From Christensenellaceae bacterium (lineage in GTDB: Bacteria; Bacillota; Clostridia; Christensenellales; DTU072): DNA of 14,659 nt. The stretch spans positions 1-14,659 of the forward strand of contig JAISKW010000172.1 in NCBI GenBank assembly GCA_031260775.1, in the 5' to 3' direction. Positions 1 through 10,100 of the stretch are shown here, piece by piece; the first letter of the stretch is position 1, and the number at the start of each line of letters is the position of its first letter. The position numbers and the translations under genes were made by a program. The notes under the pieces are model-generated. The model did not search any database. It was not told the origin of the DNA and worked only from the letters and a program-made list of their open reading frames with translations.

Positions 1-1104
1 CTCCCCGTCTAATTTCAGCGAGTCTTTTTCGAGGATTTTTAAGAGCTCTAAGGTCGCCGAAATGAAGTAGCCGTGGCGGTCTTTTGCGGTGTATTTAACG
101 ACGAATTCGCCGAAGGAGCAAAGCCCGTCGTAATAGTTTTTTTCGGTAATCGCGCCCGTGTAGTACGCAAGGAAAAACAAATCGTAAAACGTGCTTAAAA
201 CGTCGTCGATAAATTTTATGTGCTTAGCGTTACTCGGGAAAGGTGCGCCGTCGGTAATTACCGCGCGCAAATCGACGGGGATGTAGGGCAGAGTTTCGGT
301 AATGATTTTTTTTGCCTCTTCGATATGCTCCGCGCCGCCTAAGCCGCTCGTTAAGCGGTGGCGAACGGAGGAGGAGAGGAAGTCTTTACGGTAGTATTCG
401 ACGGTGTCCGCATTGCGCAAGCGGTCATCTCCGTCGCCCAAGAAAGCGTCGCATAGCGCGGAAGAGGCGGCAAACACTGTGTCCAATGCCCGGGCGGAGT
501 CTTCGGTTGAAAGCATACAGACCGAATTATGTACCATGCACGGATAGAAGCCGCAAACGGCGCGAACTATATCATGAACAAGCTTTTTGTTCTTTATATC
601 CGAGGCTTTAGGGAGAATATTAAGCGCGAAGATTTTTTCGAAAAGCGCAACCGACCATTTGAAGAAAACGGTACTTGCGGTATCCAAAACCGAGTAATAG
701 TGGTATATTAAACCGCGAATCATTTCGGCTAAGACTTTTTCGGAGTGTGTTTTTCGGTAAGCGGCGAGGCGGTCGTTTACGAGTTTTTCCCAGATTTCGG
801 CGGTGAAGCAGGGGTCGTCAAAACGTTTTTCGTCAGCATTATAGAGCGAGAGCGCGAGGCTTGTAAGGTAGTTTTTTTCGTCCTTTGAAAGCGGCGTTTC
901 TTTCTTGAGAAGCGGGAGAACCGTGTTATCGATAAAGTCGTTGTTTTGCCGACACAGACGGCGTTGCAATGAGGAAGCGGACTTGAGTGTCAGGAACAAA
1001 TTTGTCTTTGTCAAGCCGACTCTTTCAAAAACGTCCGTAGTCAGTCTGTTAAAGAACTTGACGTTTTCCGCAAAAATTTTAATTTCCTCAATATTACTTT
1101 CCAT
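1..1104 (-). CDS. Partial uncharacterised soluble helical protein (C-terminus beyond the window)
   Basis: An open frame of 368 codons runs from an ATG at 1104 to the left edge of the window with no stop, so the C-terminal part is missing. The start is supported by GGAGAAG a few bases upstream and by an in-frame stop at 1125-1123 just before it. It begins 25 bases after the stop of the membrane protein gene at 1130, so the two are probably co-transcribed. The visible part has no signal peptide or membrane segment, is rich in Leu, Lys, Glu, Phe and Tyr, and reads as mostly alpha-helical, so it is likely cytoplasmic. I do not recognise the family. The layout would suit the helical N-terminal region of a signalling protein whose output domain lies past the edge, but that is a guess. 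The gene is confident; the function is unknown. Confidence 0.85.
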   Translation of the reverse strand, partial: MESNIEEIKIFAENVKFFNRLTTDVFERVGLTKTNLFLTLKSASSLQRRLCRQNNDFIDNTVLPLLKKETPLSKDEKNYLTSLALSLYNADEKRFDDPCFTAEIWEKLVNDRLAAYRKTHSEKVLAEMIRGLIYHYYSVLDTASTVFFKWSVALFEKIFALNILPKASDIKNKKLVHDIVRAVCGFYPCMVHNSVCMLSTEDSARALDTVFAASSALCDAFLGDGDDRLRNADTVEYYRKDFLSSSVRHRLTSGLGGAEHIEEAKKIITETLPYIPVDLRAVITDGAPFPSNAKHIKFIDDVLSTFYDLFFLAYYTGAITEKNYYDGLCSFGEFVVKYTAKDRHGYFISATLELLKILEKDSLKLDGE

Positions 1105-1129
1105 TCTTCTCCGTATGGAAAATTATACA

Positions 1130-3445
1130 CTACTTTTTCGCACTTTTTCCGTTTTTCGTGAAAGCCGCTTTGAAGAACGCAGAGATATGGCGCGAGGCGT
1201 TGGTGAAGAACACACCGATATTCGTCAAAATGTTGCCGGTATAGCGTGCGTAAGATACGTTCAAAACGAGGTGTTCGCTCACGTGCTTGGATATTAACAC
1301 GCTGTAGCCCGACATAATCATAAGGATAATCGAAACGAGGTTGAATACCGAAATCGCGCGCAATGCGTCAACGGACATCACTCCGGCAACGGTGGAAACG
1401 TATCCTTCGGAGTAGCCCGTAACCATACAGTAGTACGCAAGGTTCGTAAACAGCATTGCGGACAGGAGCAAGGTAATAAAGTAAATGCGCTTGTCGCGGG
1501 TCAAGCCGGCGTAGGTCAAGGTCAGCGGAATAAACGGCAACAGCGCGAGAATCGTCATATTGTTCGAGAAGTACCAGTAGGTTAAAACGAAGCCGCCGGC
1601 GAGTAAGAGGAGCGATAAGCGGCTGCGGTCATTAAGGTAGCAGCCCAAGAGAACGATTGCGATAAACGCGACGAACAGAATGGTAACTACGGTGCTTTCC
1701 TGCGTGACGGTGCGGAAGTTGTTGCCGATAAGCCCTTGGAAGTTGGCGGCGTTAACAGTGTAGACGTTCTCGCCGATAATCATCGAGTAGTAGTCCTTGA
1801 ACATCGAGCCTCCCAAGCCCGAGCCGTCGCTTAAGAAGTGGCTGTAAAGTGGCATCGAAAGCGCGAAGAATGCGAGGAATAAAAGCGGCGTTACGATTGC
1901 GGGGGCGAGCCATTTCTTGTCGCGGTTTTGCACGGAGCGGAAAATATAAACCCCGGTGTAGGCGAGTACAAACGGCGCGACAAGCAGAGCAATCGGCGAG
2001 TACATCGCGGCGGCAAAGAACGAAACCGCGGCGGGCACGTATTTTTTGTCCAAGATAAACTTGAACGACAGCATTATAAAGAACACCGCGATGCTCTCCA
2101 CTGCGCCGATTTGTGCGGCGGAGTAGAACACGACGGGGAGGACTCCGTAAAGAACCGCAAGGAGCATTCCGCTTACCCTGCCCGATTTTTTAGAGACAAT
2201 GTTGTAAATAACGAGAGCCGTACCGACGTCCGCGAGTATCGCAAACAGCTTCAAAACTACCGTAATGAGTAAAAACGGCACGGTTGAGGAGGTGTTGCCG
2301 ATAACGCCGGCAAACGCCACCGTTAAGGCTTCTAAGGGCAGTAATTTCGCACCCTCGTACTGCGTAAAGAACGACGCAAACGCGTTTGTATGCCCTAAAT
2401 AATAGGCGTACGTGATGCGCTGCGAAATTTCGCTGCCGTAATAGATAATCTGCACGAACTTGCCTGCCGCAAGCCCCGAGAAAATTCCCAAAATAAGCCC
2501 TCTGACTAAAAGTACCGAGGCGATAATGATAAGCGGCGCGATAAACTTGTTGCCGTCTATTTTTGCGAAGCGTTTGTTCACAAGCAATGCTCCCTCGCTT
2601 GCGGCTTTGTCGTTCGTCGCCTTCAGTGCGTACGCGCGCGCCCTGAGCATATAGATGACATAGCCGAGTACCAACGTGCCTACGCCGCCTAAAACGACAT
2701 AAATGATGTTGTATTCGGTCGTTTGCCCGAAAATTGCGTAGTTGACCGGGTGTACCTGCGACTTTTCGACTTCGGAGGCTTTTACCCTTACAACGTCAAA
2801 CTGCGAGATTTTTACTGCGGACGCGACTACGGGATTTTCCGGCGAGCCGACGTTCAAAGACAAAGTATACGTGTGGTTCGAGCCGGTTTTGAAGAAGAGC
2901 TTTACGGTGTTGTTTTGGGTTTGGTTCGCGCCTTGCTCCTCAACAATTCCGGTTTTGCCGCCGACAGGCGACGTGTACGGATTGTTAAAGGTGGGGTCTT
3001 CCTCGATGCCGAAGAAGACTCCGCGGAACTCCGTTTCGGTAGTAACAGCCTTAAAACTTTCGCTTGAGTCGTATTCGTAAGTGACCTGGTAGTAAGAATT
3101 CGGCACGAGGTCTACCGTTTGGTAAACGCCGACGTAGTAACCCGTAGTCGAGGTTGCGGCAAGCGTTAAATAGCTTGAGGTAATGTTGTTGTTGCCGTCG
3201 TAGGTGAAGTCGATTCGCGCCGCGCTTTCTAAGTTTGCGCCGGCATTTATGCCCCAATCCGCCGCGAACTTGGACTGTGCGCTTACGGTGCCGTCCTCCG
3301 AAGTGCGGTAGCCGAAACTGCCGTTTTCGGCGAGCTTAACTACGCTCGTGTTGTACTTCTTTACAGCCTCGCCGCAAGAGGACAAGAACACTGCGCAAAA
3401 AACCGCCGCAAGAAGGGCGGGTAATAACAATAACTTTTTTTTCAT
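1130..3445 (-). CDS. Lipidated GT-C-like polytopic membrane protein with N-terminal CBM-like domain
   Basis: This encodes 771 residues from the ATG at 3445. A TTG at 3460 would add five residues, but the ATG opens directly on a MKKK lipoprotein signal peptide ending in lipobox LSSC (Cys24), so I prefer it; neither start has a clear Shine-Dalgarno sequence. Residues about 40-223 look like one extracellular beta-sandwich, with strand patterns SYYQVTYEY and TVKLFFKTG then YTLSLNVG. A first membrane span (248-267), a basic cytosolic loop (268-301) and many later spans follow. Residues about 395-495 match the Gpi18-like mannosyltransferase (COG5542, GT-C fold) pattern: ADVGTALVIYNI, then GAVESI where the family has GQVDSI, then YSPIALLVAPF where it has KPQ. 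The expected first extracellular-loop Asp is not seen; Glu339 lies in that region. The likely role is transfer of a lipid-linked sugar outside the membrane, or a non-catalytic relative. It follows rplS by 109 bases and precedes the left-edge gene by 25. Confidence 0.85.
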   Translation of the reverse strand: MKKKLLLLPALLAAVFCAVFLSSCGEAVKKYNTSVVKLAENGSFGYRTSEDGTVSAQSKFAADWGINAGANLESAARIDFTYDGNNNITSSYLTLAATSTTGYYVGVYQTVDLVPNSYYQVTYEYDSSESFKAVTTETEFRGVFFGIEEDPTFNNPYTSPVGGKTGIVEEQGANQTQNNTVKLFFKTGSNHTYTLSLNVGSPENPVVASAVKISQFDVVRVKASEVEKSQVHPVNYAIFGQTTEYNIIYVVLGGVGTLVLGYVIYMLRARAYALKATNDKAASEGALLVNKRFAKIDGNKFIAPLIIIASVLLVRGLILGIFSGLAAGKFVQIIYYGSEISQRITYAYYLGHTNAFASFFTQYEGAKLLPLEALTVAFAGVIGNTSSTVPFLLITVVLKLFAILADVGTALVIYNIVSKKSGRVSGMLLAVLYGVLPVVFYSAAQIGAVESIAVFFIMLSFKFILDKKYVPAAVSFFAAAMYSPIALLVAPFVLAYTGVYIFRSVQNRDKKWLAPAIVTPLLFLAFFALSMPLYSHFLSDGSGLGGSMFKDYYSMIIGENVYTVNAANFQGLIGNNFRTVTQESTVVTILFVAFIAIVLLGCYLNDRSRLSLLLLAGGFVLTYWYFSNNMTILALLPFIPLTLTYAGLTRDKRIYFITLLLSAMLFTNLAYYCMVTGYSEGYVSTVAGVMSVDALRAISVFNLVSIILMIMSGYSVLISKHVSEHLVLNVSYARYTGNILTNIGVFFTNASRHISAFFKAAFTKNGKSAKK

Positions 3446-3538
3446 CGAATTCAAATTCAATATACGCGAAAAATGCCGCCTTTTCTGCCAAATAATGTAA
3501 AAGCTGACCCGAAGGCAGTTGAACGTTTTTCAGACTCG

Positions 3539-3569
3539 AAGGCGGATAATATCTCTAAAGAGCCGCCTT
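3539..3569 (-). other. Stem-loop overlapping the rplS stop codon
   Basis: On the minus strand the last sense codons of rplS contain AAGGCGG, which pairs perfectly over 7 bases with CCGCCTT just past the stop. A smaller CTC/GAG stem with loop TTTA sits inside. No T-run follows, so this is not a standard intrinsic terminator. It may be an mRNA 3'-end or processing structure, or may reflect chance pairing. A second weak hairpin around a TTCG loop with a short T-run follows at about 3503-3520. Some readthrough into the downstream membrane gene seems likely. Confidence 0.3.
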
Positions 3570-3899
3570 AACTTTTGCAGCCTTGCCGGTGAGCCCTCTC
3601 AGGTAGTAAAGCTTAGCGCGGCGTACGCGACCGGCTCTTGTGATGTCGATGTGGTCGATAACCGGGCTGTGCAGAGGCCATGTCTTTTCGACGCCGACGC
3701 CGGAGGAGAGCTTGCGTACGGTAAAGGTCTCGTTGGACGAGCCGTTTTTGCGCGCGATAACCGTGCCTTCGAACGCTTGAAGTCTGGACTTGTCGCCTTC
3801 TTTGATTCTTACCCAAACCTTTATGCTGTCGCCGATTTTGAACGCGGTGAGGTTTGTTCTTTCTTGTTCCTTATTGATGATGTCTATAATGTTAGCCAT
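3555..3899 (-). CDS. rplS: 50S ribosomal protein L19
   Basis: The 114-residue product matches bacterial L19 along its full length, including RLQAFEGTVIARKNG (39-53), FTVRKLSSGVGVEK (59-72), LHSPVIDHI (76-84) and RRAKLYYLRGLTGKAA (93-108). Usual length is about 115, so it is complete. L19 sits in the large subunit at the interface with the 30S subunit. The ATG at 3899 has AAAAGGA a few bases upstream, the best ribosome binding site in the window. A sigma-A-type promoter at 3978-4006 and a 46-base hairpin leader precede it. In many Firmicutes rplS follows rpsP, rimM and trmD; none of those is here, and it is flanked by envelope genes instead. Identification is essentially certain. Confidence 0.98.
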   Translation of the reverse strand: MANIIDIINKEQERTNLTAFKIGDSIKVWVRIKEGDKSRLQAFEGTVIARKNGSSNETFTVRKLSSGVGVEKTWPLHSPVIDHIDITRAGRVRRAKLYYLRGLTGKAAKVKAAL

Positions 3900-3924
3900 A
3901 TTTTCCTTTTGTACCGACTCGCTA

Positions 3925-3970
3925 CTGCCCGTACTTGTGTGTCATTTATTAGTCTGCTCAAAAAGGGCAG
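3925..3970 (-). promoter_or_regulatory. Hairpin leader of rplS, candidate L19 autoregulatory element
   Basis: The predicted transcript starts near 3971, and CTGCCC immediately after it (3970-3965) pairs with GGGCAG at 3930-3925, about 25 bases before the rplS start codon. The loop of about 34 bases is A-rich and single-stranded-looking. A hairpin joining the very 5' end to the region just upstream of the ribosome binding site is what a ribosomal-protein leader needs. An L19 leader RNA is known in Firmicutes, but I could not match this sequence to that family's consensus. Structure seen, function inferred. Confidence 0.4.
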
Positions 3971-3977
3971 CCTTAAA

Positions 3978-4006
3978 ATTGTATTATTTAACCCGTGTTT
4001 TTGCAA
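3978..4006 (-). promoter_or_regulatory. Sigma-A-type promoter of rplS
   Basis: On the minus strand there is a -35 box TTGCAA (4006-4001), a 17-base spacer and a -10 box TACAAT (3983-3978). This predicts a transcription start near 3971 and a 5' untranslated region of about 70 bases. It is the best-formed promoter in the window. It means rplS need not depend on transcription from the lipoprotein gene upstream. Confidence 0.7.
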
Positions 4007-4022
4007 ATAATTTACATTAACG

Positions 4023-4127
4023 GGAGGAACGGGCGCGTTGTCGTTCTGCGCGAAGCAGCAGAATCCATACTTTATAAGGAGTGGAGTCTGCTACCGTTGC
4101 GCAGGGTGACAAATAACACGTTCTTCC
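4023..4127. repeat. 105-bp imperfect inverted repeat, REP/MITE-like intergenic element
   Basis: The left arm from 4023 (GGAGGAACG, then TTGTCGTTCTGCGC, then AGCAGAATCCA near 4067) pairs with the complement of the right arm ending at 4127 (GGAAGAACG, TTTGTCACCCTGCGC, AGCAGACTCCA). About 33 of 46 positions agree, with a spacer of about 15 bases centred near 4075. The core resembles the widespread bacterial TTGTCATTCTGAGC...AAGAATCC type of dispersed repeat, which I recognise from general knowledge rather than a search. It fills the gap between the giant lipoprotein stop and the rplS promoter and encodes nothing. Transcribed, it would fold into a long hairpin. No T-run follows, so termination would not be classical. 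Confidence 0.65.
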
Positions 4128-4136
4128 GTACCTATT

Positions 4137-7100
4137 CTAATCGTTCCAATCGTCGTCGTCCAAGGTGTTAGCGCTTTTGTTTTTACCTTTGATTTCAACG
4201 TTTGTGACGGGGTTGACGGGTACGCGTGACTCAACCTTTTCGGGCACGATCTTGCCGATTTTCTTTTTAAGCTTGCGCGCCAAAAGTACTACGACTACCG
4301 CAACGATGATTGCGCCGATTACGATTGACGAAATCATAAGCCAAACGTAAGAGTCTACAAACCATTTCTTGTCGTCCTCGTCGTCGGGCGTAGTTGTGTC
4401 GGCAGGGGTCTCGGTTGTCGGGGTTTCCGCTGCAATTTCGAGCGTGTAAGCCGTGTAGGGCACGGCAGCCTTTTCCTCGGCGGTTAACTCCCCGAACGCC
4501 GTACTGATTGCCTCGTAAGCGTCCTCAACGGTTTTGCCGGTAAGGTCAAACGTATCGAACGAGGCAAGAGTATCGGTTGCCGTCAATGACTTCATCGAAA
4601 CGTTGTCGATTAACAACAAGCCTTTGAAGAAATCGGCATCCTCGGTCGTTCCTAAGTGGTTCGTGCCGATGTGGAATTCGATATGGTTGCCCGTTACGTC
4701 GGTTTCGCGGTCGTTGTAGTAAAGAATCTCGTACTTCTTATATCCCTGTTCGGTGATATCGGTTGAAACGGGGATTAAAACCTCGATAGCGTCAATTTCG
4801 GTATCGCCGGTAACCAAGCGGACTTTTGCGAACTTGTCGCCGTTATCCGAGTACGCTTTTGCATAAAAGGTTATTAAATTGTATCCCTTCTTCGTAATCG
4901 AGAAATCGTTAGAGTAGTAATACTGTCCGTTGTCAACAAGGTTCGCCATTAAGAGGAACGCGTTGCCCGCGGTTTGTGCCGGTTCGATTCCGCTTGTATC
5001 TGCAAGATAGGCAAGCAAAGCGGCTTTCATATCGTCCTTGCCCGTCGCGCCGGAGTCAATCCCGAGCCAGTTTGAGCGGAGGTTCGTCGTTTTTGTCGTG
5101 TCGGCAGGCTCCTCAACGGAGGAAGCGATGATAGTATCTACGAGCTTGTTAATTTTTGCGGCGTCGGAGCGTTCGTATACGCCGTAGGTCATATACTGCT
5201 CGGGGGTTGTTGTTCCCTCGACGTCGGCGGTTGAGCTGTAGCCGGTTGAGCCGGTTGACCCGGTATGCGTATAGTTGTTCGGATTGCCGCCCTTTGACGC
5301 CTCGCTTGTGGAGTCGTATTCGGGGATAGTTGCGTGTCCGTCAAAGCTGTCCAAATCGTAAACTACCGAGAGGATTGCTTGTTTGTTGTTGTAAACCTGA
5401 TATTCGTTAAGCTCGCTTATCTTGTATGCCGTGTTTCCGCCGGGGACAAAGGTGCCGTTGATAGCCGCGTCTAAGTTCCGGTTAAGCTCGTAATACGTGC
5501 CGGCTTGCGCTTCCTTTTCCGCCTCGAACTTCGCCGTAGCCTCGTCGTTTGCCGTGTCGTAGCCGTAAATACCCTTGTTGTATTGCGTTTCCGAAATCGA
5601 ACGTGCAACGACGTCGTCGAAGAATACGACGCCTTCGCTTAAGCCCTTAATAACGCTGTACTTTGTTTTTGAGGCCGAAGTCGCGTTCGAATCGACGTCG
5701 CCGTTAGTAACCCTTTGCGCAACCGCGTATTTGTTACCTAAATAAAGTTCAACGTTAAAGCTCGCGCTGTTGATTGTCGTGCGGACGAAAATCGTATATT
5801 TAACCCATTCGTCGGCGGTGTTGATGTCAACGAACCCGAGATACTCGCCGTTAGCCTTATCCGCCGCTTCGTCCGAGGCGTTTGCGTAGGTTTTGGTCGG
5901 GTACGCGAACACTTTTGACGTGTTATTTAAGGTAAACGACGCGCGCGCGTCGCCTACTGTTTTAATCCATACCGAAACCTCGTAGTACGATGCCGCCGAA
6001 AGCGACGAAATTGTTTGCGTATAGCCGAGCCTTGTCGGGTAGGGGGATGCAAGCATCAGCACGTTTTCGTTGAACGAGGTATAGTGGATACCCTGCGCCG
6101 CCGAGTCGTAAAGCGTTGTGAAGTCGTACCCGTCAATAGCCGCAATTTGGTGCTTAACCGCAGCCGTAGGGAGGTAGTTTTTGTAGTTAATTAAGCCCTG
6201 AACGGTATCGCCCACGTCAAGCAAGCGCATATCCAAGCCGGTAATATCCGTGATTTCTTCGGTCAGGTGCGGGTTAGCGGTTGAGGTAGCCGAGGACATT
6301 GCCGAAATGCAGCCGGCGGGTACGGTTTGCGGCGTTACGGGGTCAAACGAGGTTTGCGTCGTGTTGATGCCCGTTGACACTAAACGGTAGGTAAATTTTC
6401 CGCCCTTAAACTTAATGTTGTAGCGGAAATGCGCGATATCGTCGATAGTGCCGTCGTCTATGAATGTTCCGTCTTTCGCCTCTAAGCGGAGTTCCCCCGC
6501 GATTGCATGATAAACGCCGTCCGAATCCGGCTCGATTACATAAATCAAAACGCCGTTTTTAATGGTAGGAACGTTTGTGATATCGGTATCTAAAAAGTCT
6601 TTCCACTCTAAGTTGTCAACGTATATATAGTAAGCAACGGCATCCAAAACCGCGGCTATCGGGATGTTAAGCTCGTTTTCCGTGGGGTTTTCGCCCGCCT
6701 TGAACGTAGGCGTCGTAAGCGTGTACGCCGTCCATTGCTGAGAGGCGTTTACCTTTGTCCAGCTCGAGGGGTCGGCGTTCGTTTTGAGCGCGCCGTTAAC
6801 TTTAGTTGCATCGTCGGCGACGTCGTCGGCGGTTACAAAAGTGTCCTCCGCCTCCTTTGAATAGGTTGCGGGGTCGAACACGTTAAAGTCGCCGTTCGAA
6901 ATTATGCCGGAGGTTGCCGCCGTCGAAAGGGCAATCTTTTTGACGTACGTTGCGGAAGCGGCTCCGTCGTATTCCGATTTCGAAACGGTAGAGGTCGTAA
7001 ACGCCGTGAAGAATACCGCGCCCTTTACCATAGTTTCGGGGGTGGATATGTGGTTGCCCGCGCCGATAGTGAACACTAAATATATTTCCTTGACGTCAAC

Positions 7101-10100
7101 GGTGTCCTCGCCGGGGATATAAAGCTGAATTTCTTTCCACGCGGAGGCGGTGTCGAGCGTGAATGCGAGCGTCGTCAATTCGGTATCCGCAACGTCCTTG
7201 TCGCCGGAATACTGATATGTCTTTAACGAAACCGTCGTTCCTACCGCCAAGCCCTCGGTTTTTACGAACAGCGAAAGCTTTGTGAACGAGTTACGTTGGA
7301 TTTCGATATATTGCCTCTCTCCCGCAATTTCGGGTTTGTAGGTCAATGACGTCGCTTGACGCGAGTAGTTGATGAGCGCGCCGATGTCGAATTTCTTTTG
7401 CGACAAAAGTGCCGTTGCGCCGATTTCGTCAATGCCTAATGCGGTTAAGCCTAAAGCGTCTTTATTTGCCTCAATTAAAGCGTCGGGGTTGCCCTCGCCC
7501 TTAATTAATGCGGCAACCGCGCCGGTTGAGGCGTAGTCTTTGTCGATAAACTTAAGCTCATACGCCCATTTTGCGTCGGATTCCGAACCGGTATTGATGA
7601 TAACGTCGCCGTATTCGGCAAACAATGCCGCGTTAGCCTCGCTCGAAAGTCCTAAGTTAGCATAATCCGATTCGTCGCCGATTGCCGCAATCTGCTTGTA
7701 TTCCGCTCTTTGCGAGGGGGATAACGCCGCGATTTCGTCGTTTGTAAGCTTTGTGATTTGGAGGTTATCGAAGTAAACGCCGCCGACGGTTAATTTCGCG
7801 CCGCCTTCGTTGTCCTCGCCGTACCAAAGCTCTAAGTTAACGTTGCGGTCGGCAAGGTCGGAGCCGCGTACAAGAAGCTCGATAGTTTCCCAGCGACCCT
7901 CTAAGAACGGGAACATCGGGTCGGTATCGTCGTATTCTCCCGATTGTGTGCCGTAGTACCCGTACGATTCGATAGCATTGCCCTTGTCGATGCTCGTACC
8001 CGTTAAGCGCAAGATTACGCCGTTAATTTTCTCCTTGCCGTTGGGCGAGGTTACGCCGCCCGAGGTTACTTTGTTTGCATAAGCCGTGCGTGCCGCTTCG
8101 GCAATCGTCACTTCGTTTTCGAAAACCGTTCTTGAATCGTCGAACGTCTCGTCGATTGCGGTATCGAATATTTTAAGAGCCTTAGTATAGTTATCGTAAG
8201 CCGTCCAAGCCTCCCATTCGTCCCAAAGAACCGAGTTGGTATCTCTGTCCGCAGGCTTGTCCTGCGAAGGCAAAGTAGCCACGGGAGGGATAGCTTTCAA
8301 AGTGGTTTTGGATGCCGTTAATGCGATATAGTCAGCCCAAGCGTTGTAGATTTCGAGTTTGCTCTCATATTCAGTCCAAGCAGTCCAAGCGTTAATAATT
8401 TCCTGCGACGCGCCGGCGATGTTGTTGGGGTCCTCTGCGGGCTTCTTGCCGAAATCGTTTAAGGGCGAGGTCGGCGCAACGTACGGGTCGGGCTTAGGTA
8501 CGGGCACGCCGTTCTTGTCTGCCGGGGGAGCGTCGTAGCCGACGTTTGCGTAGTATAAGCCGCCTACCGACTCTAACCAGTCCTTAATTTCCGCCAATTT
8601 TGCGGGGCGTGTCGTGTCGGCGGCATCGAACGCGTAGTTGAACGTTTGGTATGCGGCAAGCACGGTGTCGCGGATAGAAATTGCCGATTTCACGTGCGTT
8701 ACCGAGCTTTCTTCGCCGTCGTTGTATTTAGGAATGTAAACAAACGCGTCTACGGAGATTTTATAATAAGAGTTTGCCTCGACAAGAAGCTGCGCGTTGC
8801 TCTTGTAGCCGAACGAGCTTTCGGCAAATCCGGGGTAGTAAACCCCCAAAACTTCGTATTCGTCCAGCTGTCCGCGTTGGTTAAGGGTTAAGGTGTCGAT
8901 ATCGCTGAACAATGCTGAATATGCGGGGGCGCGGTACGTCGTGTTGACGGCGTTCCGTCCTGTCGGAGCAAAGCGCATAGCGTCGCGCCACATTGCGGGT
9001 TGCGGAACGACCAAGCTGTCGCCGATTATTGCATTTTGATAGAAATACAGCTTCGATAAGTCAAAAATACCCGTCGTGCCGTTCACTGCCGAAAGCACGG
9101 GGGAATTCGCAGGGGCCGTAGTGATGTTTTCGCTTGTCGCCTTCGTCCAGTTTTGCGCCGCGCCGCTCCGTGCGCCGAAGTAGCCTTTCGTCGTGTCGGA
9201 CGAGGTTGAGGTGTAGGAATAAGCCGTTTCGTAGTTAAAGTTACGGTCGGGGAAGATATAACTTTGCGCCGCAATCTGCGAAAAATCGCCGTCCGCCAAC
9301 TTTTTAACGAGCCCGTACTTTAAGTTTTCGCCGGTGACAACGTTGGTAAATTCGTCCGCGCCGATGGTTTCGAGCATGACGTTATCGAACAGCGCAAAGC
9401 CGCGCGTTAAACGCGAGTTAATATTGTCGTCGTCGTTTGTCGTGCCTTCGACTGAGCCGAGGTATTTAGGGCCGAAGCCGAGCCATAACTCAACGTAAAT
9501 AGTTTTGTCCGCGAGGTTGTCGCCCTCGATGTAAAGCGCGACGGTTTCCCACTCGCCGTTGGTTTTGATTGCTTGATACTCCGTCAACGCGCCGCCGTCG
9601 GTTACGCGGATATACGCTCCTTGCAATACACCGCCGTCGTCGGCAATAATGCCCGGCTTGTTTCTGTAAGGATATACGTTCGCAAGCACCGTTAAAACGT
9701 CAACGGAAAGGCGGTAATTTTTGTTTTTCTCAATAAGAATGCCGGAGTTTTTCCAGTAAGCCGAGCCGCCTTTTACCGAGGAAATCGACAAATAAAGCGC
9801 GTTAGTATCGGCATATTCGGGAGCCGGGGTGCCGTTTTCGGCGGCGTCCGCAAGCTGCTTCTCGCTCGGAGCGGGGGTGTTTGGGGCGATTGACGGCACA
9901 AAATCCGTAAACCGCGAGGTAATGGTCTCGTTGTCGGTGTCGTCCGTGTAGCCGGCAATCATATTGCCCGTGTCGTAAATACCTTTACGGTTAGCCGTAA
10001 AAGCCGCCGCCGAAACGTCAATAACGCCGGTCCAAATCGAGGCAAGACTGTTTGCCGAGGTGGTTGTAGCACCCGAGTTCTTCGACCAGCCGGTGATGAT

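Noticed and set aside
1849..3067. Several open frames on the plus strand of 60-114 codons
   Set aside because: They lie antisense to the GT-C-like gene, have low-complexity Arg/Ser-rich products and lack convincing starts. They are best explained as shadows of the coding strand.
3500..3520. Possible intrinsic terminator after rplS (TTCG-loop hairpin then CTTTTA)
   Set aside because: The stem has a bulge and only about five pairs, and the T-run is four bases. It is too weak to call as a separate feature.
3519..4020. Plus-strand frame of about 160 codons across rplS and its leader
   Set aside because: It is antisense to a certain ribosomal protein gene and to its promoter, and its product resembles nothing.
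5232..5268. Tandem 9-base repeat around GCCGGTTGA inside the giant lipoprotein gene
   Set aside because: Only two to three units are present, encoding a short Gly-Ser-Thr linker. This is normal for a linker and not evidence of a variable tract.
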